DNA of 64,000 nt from Albidovulum sp. (GTDB lineage: Bacteria; Pseudomonadota; Alphaproteobacteria; Rhodobacterales; Rhodobacteraceae). The position numbers and the translations under genes are program-made. This document shows positions 32,450 through 41,487 of the stretch, piece after piece. Each line of letters opens with the position of its first letter. Position 1 is the stretch's first letter. The DNA lies in the NCBI GenBank assembly GCA_020637635.1, contig JACKKB010000004.1:248001-312000 (forward strand), given 5' to 3'. The notes under the pieces were generated by a model. It was not told the DNA's origin, made no database searches, and saw only the letters and a program-made list of their open reading frames with translations.

Positions 32450-33247
32450 CTACTCCGGCCGGACCCGCGCCGCGGACTTGTCGGCAAAGGCCTCAAGCCG
32501 ACCCCTGGCCGCCTCCTGGGTATTGACGATGCCGGCGACGACGCTTTCGGCATAGGCGGCATCGAGTGCCGACATGTTCTGCATGTGGCTGATCGCCGAG
32601 CAGATCGCGAAGTTCGTCAGGGGCGGGTTCTCTGCCGTCGCCCGCGCGATCTCCATCGCCCTGGTCTCGCTGTCGTCGACGAGATACTGGCAGAGCCCGA
32701 CCTCCACCGCTTCCTCGCCCTTGTAGATGCGGCCGGTGAGCATCATGTCGATCATCCGCGCCTTGCCGACCAGATCGGCCACCCGGATCGTCGCGCCGCC
32801 GCCGGTGAAAAGCCCGCGCTGGCCCTCGGGCAGGGCGAAATAGGTGCCGCGGTCGGCGACGCGGATATGGGCGGCCGAGGCGAGTTCCAGCCCGCCGCCC
32901 ACAACCGCGCCCTTCAGTGCCGCGACGATCGGCACGCCGCCGTATTCCATCTTGCTGAACGCCTCGTGCCAGCGCAGGCAGAGATGCATGAAATCGGCAG
33001 GCCGGCGGTCCTCGCGATGATGCTCGACAAGGTCGAGCCCGGCGCAGAAGTGATCGCCGGCGGCGCGCAACACCACGGCGCGCACGCCGGCGCGGGGAAC
33101 CCTGCCGAAAAGCTCGATCAACGCCTCGACCGTCTCGGCATTGAGCGCATTGCGTTTCTCGGCCCGGTCGAGCGTCACCAGCGCGATCTGCGCCGCATCG
33201 ACGGTGACCGTCAGGTTGGCAAGGCTGAGGTTTTCAAGCGTGGACAT
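32450..33247 (-). CDS. Enoyl-CoA hydratase/isomerase (crotonase) family
   Basis: 265 residues. Oxyanion-hole segments GDHFCAGLDL (about 65-72) and GAVVGGGLELAS (about 113-124) are intact. Glutamates at about 121 (GGGLE) and 141 (ALPEG) match the two catalytic acids of true hydratases, so hydration or isomerisation of an acyl-CoA is plausible. The acyl substrate is not evident. ATG at 33245-33247 with CGGAG upstream; a longer frame lacks an SD. Followed directly by the DMT transporter gene. Confidence 0.88.
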   Translation of the reverse strand: MSTLENLSLANLTVTVDAAQIALVTLDRAEKRNALNAETVEALIELFGRVPRAGVRAVVLRAAGDHFCAGLDLVEHHREDRRPADFMHLCLRWHEAFSKMEYGGVPIVAALKGAVVGGGLELASAAHIRVADRGTYFALPEGQRGLFTGGGATIRVADLVGKARMIDMMLTGRIYKGEEAVEVGLCQYLVDDSETRAMEIARATAENPPLTNFAICSAISHMQNMSALDAAYAESVVAGIVNTQEAARGRLEAFADKSAARVRPE

Positions 33248-33653
33248 CGGCGCTCCGTTCTCTTGGTGTCTCGCAGACCATGCCAAAGCATGCCGGCGCC
33301 GGCAAAGGCAATCGCGCGACCGGCAGGCGCGGGGGCGCTCTTTTCATCGACCCAAGTCCAGGCAAGCGATGAATGCATAGACACCGCTTATGCGTGCAAC
33401 GGTTTTTTTGTGACTTTTTTCGTTGACGCATTTCTTAACGCGCCGCCATGATCGAACGCGGCGATGGTCATGAAACCGATACGCAAACACGCAACGACGA
33501 AGGCGGGGTCGGGCACAGTCGAAACCGGAAGTTCTACCGGTGCGGCATTTGGTCTGATCCGACGGGGGCAACTGGCACTATCGCGCCGCCAGACCTGTCG
33601 ATAGCCTTTTCGCAAACACAGCGCCAGCAAGGCGCTGCAACAGGGGAGATAAG
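33248..33653. other. Divergent intergenic region, crotonase / peptide importer
   Basis: 406 bases without a supported gene. It contains a small inverted repeat CATGC-CAAA-GCATG (33279-33292), a 14-bp palindrome TGCCGGCGCCGGCA (33291-33304), and an AT-rich stretch 33390-33440 with runs of T. Promoters for both sides are probably in or near that stretch. GGGGAGA precedes the binding-protein start. Confidence 0.45.
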
Positions 33654-35696
33654 ATGAAACGTCTATTGATGGGTGGCGCTGCGCTGCTCCTGCTGCCGGC
33701 CTCGGCGTTTGGCAACTGCCCGGGAATCACCGTTGCCGACATGGGCGGGATCGCCCCCGGAGCCTTTCCCGAACAATACGACCTGACGGAATTCCAGACG
33801 GCGGCCAACTGCACGATGGAGTTCTCCGAGAACCCCGCGATCGCCAAGCTGAATGCCCAGATCAAGGGCAACCCGGCCGAACTGGCGCCGGTGGCCGAGC
33901 GCCTGCCGGAAGATCCGCTGGTCGTCGTGCCCTATGACTCGGTCGGCAAGTACGGCGGCACGTTCGACGCGCTGTCGAACGCCAACGAGGCCGGCACCTC
34001 GGACTTCATGTCGGTGCGCCACGTGAACCTCGTGCGCTATTCCGACGACCTCGAGACCATCGTCCCGAACGTCGCCAAGTCCTGGGAGTGGAACGACGAC
34101 TACACCCAGCTCACGTTCCATCTGCGCAAGGGCCACAAGTGGTCCGACGGCGAACCCTTCACCTCTGCCGACGTGAAGTTCTGGTACGACAATCTGGCGA
34201 TGGATCCGAAGATCAACGAAAAGCCGAAGGACTACGTGACGGTCGCCGGCCAGCCGATGGTCGTCGAGACGCCGGACGACGAAACCGTGGTCTTCAAGCT
34301 GCCGGCGCCGAAGCCGGGTCTTCTGGCCCATTTCGCCACGCATTTCGCCCAGGCCTTCCAGCCCAAGCACTTCCTTGGCCAGTTCCACCCGGCGATCAAC
34401 CCCGATGCCGACGCGCTGGCGCAATCGCTGGGCTTTGCCGACGGCTATGACGCGATCAAGGCCTACTACGGCAACTCGGACTGGATGGACACCGGCACGC
34501 CGATGCTCAACTCGCCCGACAAGCTGGACAAGCTGGCGAAGGACGCGGCACCGACGCTGGAAAGCCACATCGTCATCCGCGAGACGACCGAGGGCCGGCA
34601 TTTCGTCGCCAACCCGTTCTACTTCCAGATCGACACGACGGGCCAGCAGCTTCCCTACATCAACGAGCAGGACGAGGTCTTTGCCAATGACCAGGAAGTG
34701 CGGCTGCTCAAGCTCGTGAACGGCGAGGTCGACTACAAGGCGCAGTCGCTGCAGCTCTCCGATGCCCCGCTTCTTCTCGAGAACCAGGAGAAGGGCGGCT
34801 ACACGATCCAGCTGAAGCCGAAGATCGCGATGCATGCGATCTCGTTCAACGTCACCTCGGACGATCTCGAAAAGCGCGCGGTCTTCGACAACCTCGACTT
34901 CCGCAAGGCGATGTCGATCGCCATCAATCGCGAGGCGATGAACGAGACCGCCTATTTCGGCGAAGGCGTGATCCAGCAGTACACCGGCTTCTCGCCGTTG
35001 CCGGCCTACATCGACCCGAAATGGAAGACCTTCGCGGCCGAATATGATCCCGACGGCGCCAAGGCGCTGCTCGATCAGGTCGGCGTCGTCGACAAGGACG
35101 GCGATGGCTTCCGCGACCTGCCCTCGGGCGCGCCCTTCGTGCTTAACCTGCAGTTCGCGACGCAGGGCATTGCCGGCCAGGTGGTCGAACTGATCGCCCA
35201 GGACTGGGCCAATGTCGGCATCAAGACCACGGTGAAGGAAATCACGCCCGACGAATACCGTTCTGCGCAATCCTCCAACCAGCTCGACGTCGGCCTTTGG
35301 GAAAAGGGTCAGCCGATCGGCATCATCATGGGCAACAACGAGCTCTGGGTGCCGCCGTTCGAGAACTACTTCGCCCACCGCACCGGCATGCTCTGGGCCG
35401 AATGGGTCGACAGCAAAGGCGCCAACGGGGTCGAGCCTCCCGACTATGTCAAGCAGCTGATGACCGACATCAACACGCTGCAGTCGACGCCCTCGGGGAC
35501 CGACGCGTTCAAGGAGACGGCCAACAAGCTGGTGGCGAACATGACGGGGAACCTTCTCTTCATCGGCACCGCGCTGACGCCGGACCCGATCTATCACCGC
35601 AACGCGCTGAAGAACTTCCCCGAATTCAAGACCGCGTCCTACGAATACTACCGCACCTACCCCTATCGCGGGTCGCAGTGGTATTTCGACGAGTGA
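33654..35696 (+). CDS. Peptide-type ABC transporter substrate-binding protein
   Basis: 680-residue periplasmic SBP_bac_5-family protein. A signal peptide covers about residues 1-20 (ALLLLPASAFG). The family signature region LTFHLRKGHKWSDGEPFTSADVKFWYDN is at about 150-180, and FRKAMSIAINREAMNE near 425. It is longer than usual OppA/DppA (about 540). Two cysteines near the mature N-terminus (NCPGI, AANCT) may form a disulfide. It heads a five-gene importer operon and is followed by a terminator-like hairpin that would raise its expression over the membrane genes. Confidence 0.93.
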   Translation: MKRLLMGGAALLLLPASAFGNCPGITVADMGGIAPGAFPEQYDLTEFQTAANCTMEFSENPAIAKLNAQIKGNPAELAPVAERLPEDPLVVVPYDSVGKYGGTFDALSNANEAGTSDFMSVRHVNLVRYSDDLETIVPNVAKSWEWNDDYTQLTFHLRKGHKWSDGEPFTSADVKFWYDNLAMDPKINEKPKDYVTVAGQPMVVETPDDETVVFKLPAPKPGLLAHFATHFAQAFQPKHFLGQFHPAINPDADALAQSLGFADGYDAIKAYYGNSDWMDTGTPMLNSPDKLDKLAKDAAPTLESHIVIRETTEGRHFVANPFYFQIDTTGQQLPYINEQDEVFANDQEVRLLKLVNGEVDYKAQSLQLSDAPLLLENQEKGGYTIQLKPKIAMHAISFNVTSDDLEKRAVFDNLDFRKAMSIAINREAMNETAYFGEGVIQQYTGFSPLPAYIDPKWKTFAAEYDPDGAKALLDQVGVVDKDGDGFRDLPSGAPFVLNLQFATQGIAGQVVELIAQDWANVGIKTTVKEITPDEYRSAQSSNQLDVGLWEKGQPIGIIMGNNELWVPPFENYFAHRTGMLWAEWVDSKGANGVEPPDYVKQLMTDINTLQSTPSGTDAFKETANKLVANMTGNLLFIGTALTPDPIYHRNALKNFPEFKTASYEYYRTYPYRGSQWYFDE

Positions 35697-35711
35697 TCTG
35701 AGATCGCCTCG

Positions 35712-35740
35712 GGCCGGGGTGGGATCCTCCCACCCCGGCC
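35712..35740 (+). terminator. Intra-operon terminator between binding-protein and permease genes
   Basis: A perfect 13-bp stem GGCCGGGGTGGGA/TCCCACCCCGGCC with a 3-base loop, followed by TTTCC. It lies 15 bases after the binding-protein stop and 30 before the permease start. Confidence 0.75.
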
Positions 35741-35770
35741 TTTCCGTCCCTTCTCACCGGTCCGGCAGAC

Positions 35771-36778
35771 ATGGCTCAGTTCGCACAATTCGCCCTGACG
35801 CGCGCCTTCATGGCCCTGGTCACGCTGCTGACCGTGTCGCTGATCGTCTTCACGCTGATGGAACTCGTGCCCGGCACCTGCGCCGAGCGTTACCTCGCGT
35901 TCAAGAACACCCAAGGCTCGCAGATCACCATCGCCGACATCAAGGCCGAGGAGAAACGGCTCGGGCTCGACAAGCCCTTCATCCAGCGCTGGGGCACGTG
36001 GGTCTACAACGTCTTCGTCCACGGCGAGTTCGGCGACAGCTGCATCCTGCGCCTGAACATCAACCAGCTTCTGGCCGACAAGTTCTGGATCTCGCTCGGG
36101 ATCTGCATGGCGGCGCTGTTTCTGTCCTATCTGATCGCGATCCCCATCGGGATCATCTCGGCCAGTTCGCAGAACGCGGTCGTCAACAACTCGCTGCGCT
36201 TCGTGAGCTACCTCGGCCTCGCGCTGCCGAACTTCCTGCTTGCACTCATCATCATGCTGTTCTCGACCGTGGTCTTCGGCGACAGCCTTACCGGGCTTTT
36301 CTCCAAGGAGTTCCGCGATGCCGCCTGGAGCTGGGCCAAGTTCGGCGATTTCCTCTCGCGCGCCTGGCTGCCGATCTTCATTCTCGGCTGGTCGGCAACC
36401 GCCTTCGCGCTGCAGACCGTGCGCGCGCTCATGCTCGACGAGATCGGCAAGCTCTATGTCACCGCGGCCTCGGCACGCGGGGTCTCGGGGGCACGACTGC
36501 TCTGGCGCTATCCGGCCAAACACTCCCTCGGGCCGGTCGTCAACTCGCTCGGCTTCGACCTCAACCGGATCTTCAACGAATTGCCGATCGTGGCGCTCAT
36601 CCTCACCCTGACCGAGGCCGGCGCGCTCCTGTTCGAAAGCCTCGCCCGGTCGAACGACCAGCAGCTTGCCGGTGCGATCATCTTCCTGCTCACCGCCAGC
36701 ATCGTCGCGCTGAACTTCGCGACCGACATCCTGCTGGCCCTGATCGATCCGCGAGTCCGCCGCGGAATGATGGGATAG
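35771..36778 (+). CDS. Peptide ABC transporter permease (DppB/YejB-like)
   Basis: 335 residues with six membrane helices. N-terminal LTRAFMALVTLLTVSLIVFTLMELVPG is the usual OppB-type first helix. The EAA loop is in the segment VTAASARGVSGARLLWRYPAKHSL. It has two extra insertions: one after helix 1 (KNTQGSQITIADIKAEEKRLG) and one around residue 175-195. Forms the channel with the next permease. The ATG follows the hairpin. Confidence 0.92.
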   Translation: MAQFAQFALTRAFMALVTLLTVSLIVFTLMELVPGTCAERYLAFKNTQGSQITIADIKAEEKRLGLDKPFIQRWGTWVYNVFVHGEFGDSCILRLNINQLLADKFWISLGICMAALFLSYLIAIPIGIISASSQNAVVNNSLRFVSYLGLALPNFLLALIIMLFSTVVFGDSLTGLFSKEFRDAAWSWAKFGDFLSRAWLPIFILGWSATAFALQTVRALMLDEIGKLYVTAASARGVSGARLLWRYPAKHSLGPVVNSLGFDLNRIFNELPIVALILTLTEAGALLFESLARSNDQQLAGAIIFLLTASIVALNFATDILLALIDPRVRRGMMG

Positions 36779-36782
36779 GTCC

Positions 36783-37931
36783 ATGACTTCAGCCGAAACC
36801 CTGGCCGCGGGTGGCATCGACCAGAAGGCCAAGGAGGCCTATTTCACCGCCTCGCAGGGCCAGCTCATCTGGGCCCGCTTCCGGTCGAACCGCACCGCGA
36901 TGATCGCCGCCTGGGCGCTCTTGCTCATGGTCTTCATGGGCCTCTTCGCGCCGTTCCTGTCGCCCTATGACCCGACGATCGCAGGGCGGGACGAGAACTA
37001 CGAGAACGGCGCCCCGCAACTGCCGAAGTTCTGGGACGAGAACGGGTTTTCGGCCCGACCCTTCATCTACGCGACCGAGCGCGAACGCTCGATCAAGACC
37101 AACTTCCGCTGGGTGGTGACCGAGAACCGCGACCACCGCCTCTACCTGAAGCTCTTCGTCCGCGATTGGGATTACAAGCTGCTCTGGCTGATCCCGTCGA
37201 ACCTGCATCTCTTCGGGGTCGAGGGCGGCAAGATCCACCTCTTCGGCACCGATGCGAGCGGCAAGGACATCTTCGGGCGAACGCTGCATGCCATCTGGAC
37301 CTCGCTCGCCGTGGGCTCGCTCGGCGTCTTCATCTCCTTCGTGCTGGCCCTCGTCATCGGCGGCGTCGCCGGCTATTTCGGCGGCTGGATCGACAGCGTG
37401 CTGCAGATGATCACCGATGCGATCCGGACGGTGCCGTCGATCCCGCTTTTCATGGCACTCGCCGCCTTCATGCCCGATCACTGGTCATCGGAAACGCGGT
37501 TCTTCTTCATCTCGATCATCCTCGGGCTCATCGGCTGGCCGACGCTGGCGCGGCGCATCCGCACCCATCTGCTGACCGAACGGACGCAGGAATACGTGCT
37601 GGCCGCCGAGCTGGCGGGCGCCTCCTCGGGGCATATCATCCGCCGCCATCTGCTGCCCTCGTTCACGAGCTACATCATCGTCGACCTGATGATCTCGTTT
37701 CCCTACATGGTCCGCTCAGAAACCGCGCTGAGCTTCATCGGCCTCGGGCTGAAAGACCCCGTCAACTCGCTCGGCGCGCTGATGCAGAACGTCTCCAAGG
37801 CCGACGTGCTTCTGAACTACCAGTGGTATTTCATTCCCGTCATCTTCTTCGTGGCGCTGGTCCTGGCCTTCGTCTTCGTCGGCGACGGGCTGCGCGACGC
37901 CGCTGACCCCTATTCGGATACGAAGAAATGA
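36783..37931 (+). CDS. Peptide ABC transporter permease (DppC/YejE-like)
   Basis: 382 residues, clearly longer than DppC/OppC (about 300). After the first membrane helix (IAAWALLLMVFMGLFAPFL) a periplasmic insert of about 100 residues (67-160, rich in charged and aromatic residues) precedes the FGTDASGKDIFGRTLH segment. The EAA loop is LAAELAGASSGHIIRRHLLPS. A long insert in this position is typical of YejE and related permeases. It starts 4 bases after the other permease gene and overlaps the first ATPase gene by 4 bases. Confidence 0.92.
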   Translation: MTSAETLAAGGIDQKAKEAYFTASQGQLIWARFRSNRTAMIAAWALLLMVFMGLFAPFLSPYDPTIAGRDENYENGAPQLPKFWDENGFSARPFIYATERERSIKTNFRWVVTENRDHRLYLKLFVRDWDYKLLWLIPSNLHLFGVEGGKIHLFGTDASGKDIFGRTLHAIWTSLAVGSLGVFISFVLALVIGGVAGYFGGWIDSVLQMITDAIRTVPSIPLFMALAAFMPDHWSSETRFFFISIILGLIGWPTLARRIRTHLLTERTQEYVLAAELAGASSGHIIRRHLLPSFTSYIIVDLMISFPYMVRSETALSFIGLGLKDPVNSLGALMQNVSKADVLLNYQWYFIPVIFFVALVLAFVFVGDGLRDAADPYSDTKK

Positions 37932-38926
37932 CGGCGCTGATCGAGGTCGAGAACCTGACTGTCCAGTTCCGCACCGACGAAGGTCTGGTGACGGCGGTCG
38001 ACGATGTGTCCTTCACGCTCGACAAGGGGCAGGTGATGGGTCTCGTGGGCGAGTCGGGCTCGGGCAAGTCGGTCACCGCCAAGGCGCTGATGCGGCTCAA
38101 TGCCCGCAACGCCGTCTATGGCGAGAAGAGCCGGATCACGCTGCACAGCGAGACGGGCCCCATCGATGTCCTGAAGCTGACCTCCGCACGCGACCTGAAG
38201 ATCGTCCGCGGCGGCGCCATCTCGATGATCTTCCAGGAACCGATGGCAAGCTTCGCCCCGGCCATCACCATCGGCAAGCAGATGGTCGAACAGCTGCAGA
38301 TCCATTCCGACATGTCGAAGGCAAGGGCGAAGGAGATCTCGGTGGAGATGCTCGACCGCGTCGGCATTTCCGATCCTGCGCGGCGCTTCGATCAATATGC
38401 GTTCGAGCTTTCCGGCGGCATGCGCCAGCGGGCGATGATCGCCATGGCGCTCTCCACGAAGCCCAAGCTTCTGATCGCCGACGAACCGACGACCGCGCTC
38501 GACGTGACGATTCAGGCCCAGGTGATCGACCTGATGAAGGATCTCGTGAGCGAGTTTCACATGGGCATCGTCTTCATCACCCACGATCTCGGCGTCATCG
38601 CGCAGACGGCCGACAAGGTCTCGGTCATGTATCTCGGCCGCCTGATCGAGGAAGGCCCGGTGCGCGAGGTGATCCGAAACCCCAAGCATCCCTATACCCA
38701 GGGCCTGATCGCCGCGCTGCCGAAGCTCGACGATCTCGACGCGCCCCTGACCCCGGTGGCGGGCGATATCCCCTCGCCGCTCGAACGCCCGTCGGGCTGC
38801 GTCTTTCACACCCGTTGCCCGCAGATCCTGGGCGACATCTGCAAGACCGACCTGCCCCGCGACCGCAGGGTCGACCCGGTTCACCGCGTCGCCTGCCACC
38901 TGCACGACGAGAAGACCCCGGCATGA
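37928..38926 (+). CDS. Peptide ABC transporter ATPase (DppD-like)
   Basis: 332-residue ATPase. Walker A is GESGSGKS (about 40-47), the ABC signature LSGGMRQRAMIA, and Walker B LLIADEPTTALD, with the H-loop in ITHDLG. The C-terminal oligopeptide-transporter zinc/iron-like motif GCVFHTRCP is present. It overlaps the genes on both sides by ATGA. It pairs with the DppF-like ATPase that follows. Confidence 0.95.
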   Translation: MTALIEVENLTVQFRTDEGLVTAVDDVSFTLDKGQVMGLVGESGSGKSVTAKALMRLNARNAVYGEKSRITLHSETGPIDVLKLTSARDLKIVRGGAISMIFQEPMASFAPAITIGKQMVEQLQIHSDMSKARAKEISVEMLDRVGISDPARRFDQYAFELSGGMRQRAMIAMALSTKPKLLIADEPTTALDVTIQAQVIDLMKDLVSEFHMGIVFITHDLGVIAQTADKVSVMYLGRLIEEGPVREVIRNPKHPYTQGLIAALPKLDDLDAPLTPVAGDIPSPLERPSGCVFHTRCPQILGDICKTDLPRDRRVDPVHRVACHLHDEKTPA

Positions 38927-39927
38927 CCGAGCGCCCCCTCATCACCGCCCGCGACCTCTCGGTCGGCTTCAAGATCGGCTCCGGTTTCTTCGGCAAGCAG
39001 ATCCTGAAGGCCGTCGACCATGTCGATCTCGACATTGCCCGGGGGTCGTTCTTCGGTCTTGTCGGCGAATCCGGTTCCGGCAAGACCACGCTCGGCCGCG
39101 CGCTTCTCAAGGCAGTGCCGATCACCGGCGGGTCGGCGCGCTATGGCGACGAGGAGGTCGACTATGATCTCACCACACTTTCGGGCGCAGAGCTGAGGGA
39201 CTACCGCAAGCGCGCCCAGCTCATCTTCCAGGACCCCTATGCGGCGCTCTCGCCCCGGATGACCGTGCGCGACATCATCGCCGAGCCGCTCGAGGTCATG
39301 GGGCTGACGAAGACCCGCGAGGAAACCGACGCCCGCGTCCGCGAGATTGCCGCAAAGTGCCGGCTGAACCTCGAACACCTGCGCCGCTTTCCGCATGCCT
39401 TTTCGGGCGGCCAGCGCCAGCGGATCTCGATCGCGCGCGCGCTTGTCTCGGGGCCGCGCTTCATCGTCGCCGACGAAAGCGTCGCGGCCCTCGACGTCTC
39501 GATCCAGGCCGATGTGCTGAACCTGCTGAAACAGATCCAGCACGACCTCAGGATCACCTTCCTCTTCATCAGCCACGACCTCTCGGTCGTGGCCCATACC
39601 TGCGACCATGTCGCGGTCATGTATCTCGGCCGGCTCGTCGAAAGCGCCCCGACGCGCACCCTTTTCGCGGCGCCGCGCCACCCCTATACCAAGGCCCTCT
39701 TCTCGGCGATCCCCTCGCTCGACCCCGACGACCGCGGCAGCGCGCAGAAGCTTCAGGGCGAGATCCCCTCGCCCACCAACCAGCCCACGGGATGCAAGTT
39801 CCACACCCGCTGCCCCTTCGCGGTCGACCTTTGCAGGAAGGAAGAGCCGGCGCTCGAACATCCGGGCGATGGCCACGAGGTCGCCTGCCACCGCTGGCGC
39901 GAACTCCTGGGTCAGACGGCCGCCTGA
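38923..39927 (+). CDS. Peptide ABC transporter ATPase (DppF-like)
   Basis: 334 residues. Walker A GESGSGKTTL (about 44-53), Q-loop LIFQDPYAALSPRMTV, signature FSGGQRQRISIA, Walker B FIVADESVAALD and H-loop ISHDLS are all present, and a C-terminal GCKFHTRCPF motif closes the protein. The Walker B Glu-Ser replaces the more common Glu-Pro, as in many DppF proteins. Last gene of the importer operon; its start overlaps the preceding stop (ATGA). Confidence 0.95.
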   Translation: MTERPLITARDLSVGFKIGSGFFGKQILKAVDHVDLDIARGSFFGLVGESGSGKTTLGRALLKAVPITGGSARYGDEEVDYDLTTLSGAELRDYRKRAQLIFQDPYAALSPRMTVRDIIAEPLEVMGLTKTREETDARVREIAAKCRLNLEHLRRFPHAFSGGQRQRISIARALVSGPRFIVADESVAALDVSIQADVLNLLKQIQHDLRITFLFISHDLSVVAHTCDHVAVMYLGRLVESAPTRTLFAAPRHPYTKALFSAIPSLDPDDRGSAQKLQGEIPSPTNQPTGCKFHTRCPFAVDLCRKEEPALEHPGDGHEVACHRWRELLGQTAA

Positions 39928-39953
39928 CCGGCCTTTCGGCCCGGTGCCGGTCA
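39925..39953 (+). terminator. Hairpin ending the peptide importer operon
   Basis: TGACCGGC and its complement GCCGGTCA, 13 bases apart with internal GC pairing, beginning at the stop codon. The T-tract is poor (TCAATCC). Confidence 0.45.
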
Positions 39954-40393
39954 ATCCTCCCAAACTCCGCCCGCGCCGGGCACCAGCCCCGCGCGGGGCC
40001 TCTCACCAGGGCATGCCGTTGCGTTCGATGACGATCATGCCGCCCAAGCCCCGCAGATCATCTCCGCGCGGCATGCCAAGGCCTCCCGGAACGAACGGCC
40101 TCGACCGCTTCTTCCGCTCGTCGGTCTGCCGGAGCATGTTGCTCTGCATCGCTGTCGTCCGTCCGGATGCTTGGCCCACGCACGCCAGTCCGCAGCAAGC
40201 CGATCCAGCGGCACTGACCCTGGTAACAAATTGAAAACCCTACGAGAATGCGTGCCCCGCCTTCAGGCGAGCAATGCCGAGGCCGGATCTTGCATGGCCG
40301 CCTCGACCCAGCCGTGGCGAAGGGTGTCGAGCCGCGGATTTCACCTTCCCGCGAAAGCCGTTGGCGGGCTTTCTGACACCGGGAGGTGCGGGG
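39954..40393. other. Non-coding stretch before tRNA-Tyr
   Basis: About 440 bases with no convincing gene. Frames of 64-68 codons exist on both strands (around 40028-40234) but lack SD sequences and look random. The only structure seen is the hairpin at 40353-40373. Confidence 0.4.
40353..40373 (-). terminator. Hairpin downstream of tRNA-Tyr
   Basis: A 7-bp stem GAAAGCC/GGCTTTC with a 7-base loop, 20 bases after the tRNA 3' end. The following T content is low. Confidence 0.45.
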
Positions 40394-40477
40394 TGGTGGG
40401 CGACCCTGGAATCGAACCAGGCATGGGTCTCCCCGGCGGAGTTACAGTCCGCTGCCGCACCTTGCAGCTCGTCGCCC
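40394..40477 (-). tRNA. tRNA-Tyr (GTA)
   Basis: 84-nt tRNA with encoded CCA. The acceptor stem is GGGCGAC/GTCGCCC, the anticodon stem GCGGA/TCCGC with loop CTGTAAC (anticodon GTA at 40443-40445), there is a long class II variable arm, and the T arm is CCTGG-TTCGATT-CCAGG. The long variable arm and GTA anticodon identify tyrosine. It is divergent from rlmB. Confidence 0.96.
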
Positions 40478-40488
40478 GACGCCGGGGC

Positions 40489-40517
40489 TGAATACGCGCC
40501 GGGTGGGTAGCCGTCAA
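40489..40517 (-). promoter_or_regulatory. tRNA-Tyr promoter
   Basis: TTGACG, 17 bp, TATTCA, ending 12 bases before the tRNA 5' end. Confidence 0.65.
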
Positions 40518-40597
40518 GGCTGAAAACCGCAGCTTCCGGGCTTGCGTCGCCCCTGCGGGCAGCGCATTCTCCGGGCTTTCGCAAACGGGACCGTGCC

Positions 40598-41383
40598 ATG
40601 AGGAAACCGACCTGGGTGATCGACAAGGAGCGCGCGCGCCGCGCCGCCGCGGCCGAGACGGTCTGGCTCTTCGGGCTGCATGCCGTGCGCGACGCGCTTG
40701 CCAATCCGCGCCGCGAAAAGCTGCGGCTGGTGCTGACGAAGAACGCGCTCGACCGGCTCGGCGAGGCGGTTCAGGCAGGCGGGCTCGAGCCCGAGATCGT
40801 CGATCCCCGCAAGTTCGACGCCCATGTGCCGCTTGACCGCGACAGCGTCCACCAGGGGGCGGCGCTCGAGGTTCGACCGCTTGCCTGGGGCACGCTCGAA
40901 GCGCTCTGCGCGGGCGGTGAAGGTGCCCCCCTCGTGGTGCTGCTCGACCGCGTGAGCGACCCTCACAACGTCGGCGCCATCCTGCGCTCGGCCGAAGTCT
41001 TCGGCGCCCGCGCGGTCATCGCCCCCGCGCGCCATTCCGCCCCCGAGACCGGCGCGCTGGCGAAGACGGCTAGCGGCGCGCTGGAACGCCAACCCTATCT
41101 GCGCGTCGGCAATCTGGCCGCCGCGATGGAGCGGCTGAAGGCGATGGGCTACATGCTCCTGGGCCTCGACGGCGCGGCAGAGACGACGCTGGCCGCAGGG
41201 CTCGCCGCCGCCCGGCCGCGCCCGGTCGGCCTCGTCCTCGGCGCCGAGGGGCCGGGCCTGAGGGACAAGACCCGCGAAACCTGCGATCTTCTCACGCGCA
41301 TCCCCTTCGCGGGCCCCTTCGGCTCGCTCAACGTCTCGAACGCGGCTGCGGTCGCGCTCTACGCCGCCTCCGGGTCCGGATGA
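40598..41383 (+). CDS. rlmB: 23S rRNA 2'-O-methyltransferase RlmB (TrmH family)
   Basis: SPOUT-fold SAM methyltransferase of 261 residues. The N-terminal substrate-binding domain opens with WLFGLHAVRDALANP. Catalytic-domain motifs follow: LLDRVSDPHNVGAILRSAEVFGA (motif 1), VLGAEGPGLRDKT (motif 2) and IPFAGPFGSLNVSNAAAVALY (motif 3, knot). RlmB methylates G2251 of 23S rRNA. The pairing with tRNA-Tyr is usual in Rhodobacterales. Confidence 0.92.
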   Translation: MRKPTWVIDKERARRAAAAETVWLFGLHAVRDALANPRREKLRLVLTKNALDRLGEAVQAGGLEPEIVDPRKFDAHVPLDRDSVHQGAALEVRPLAWGTLEALCAGGEGAPLVVLLDRVSDPHNVGAILRSAEVFGARAVIAPARHSAPETGALAKTASGALERQPYLRVGNLAAAMERLKAMGYMLLGLDGAAETTLAAGLAAARPRPVGLVLGAEGPGLRDKTRETCDLLTRIPFAGPFGSLNVSNAAAVALYAASGSG

Positions 41384-41487
41384 GCCCTACACGGATTGCA
41401 ACGCTTTTTCACGGTTGCGGGAGGCATCTTTCGCGAAAGGTCAAGCGGTGCCATCTTGGCGGTGAACGAACAAGAGACACGCGAGCC

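Noticed and set aside
33279..33304. Palindromes CATGC-N4-GCATG and TGCCGGCGCCGGCA as an operator
   Set aside because: They lie close to the crotonase start and are GC-rich; such palindromes occur by chance at this composition, and no second copy supports a regulator.
33663..35597. 644-codon open frame antisense to the peptide-binding protein gene
   Set aside because: Shadow of the forward gene, which has a signal peptide and SBP family motifs.
40028..40234. 68-codon frame between the importer operon and tRNA-Tyr
   Set aside because: No SD, unremarkable composition and a competing frame on the other strand.
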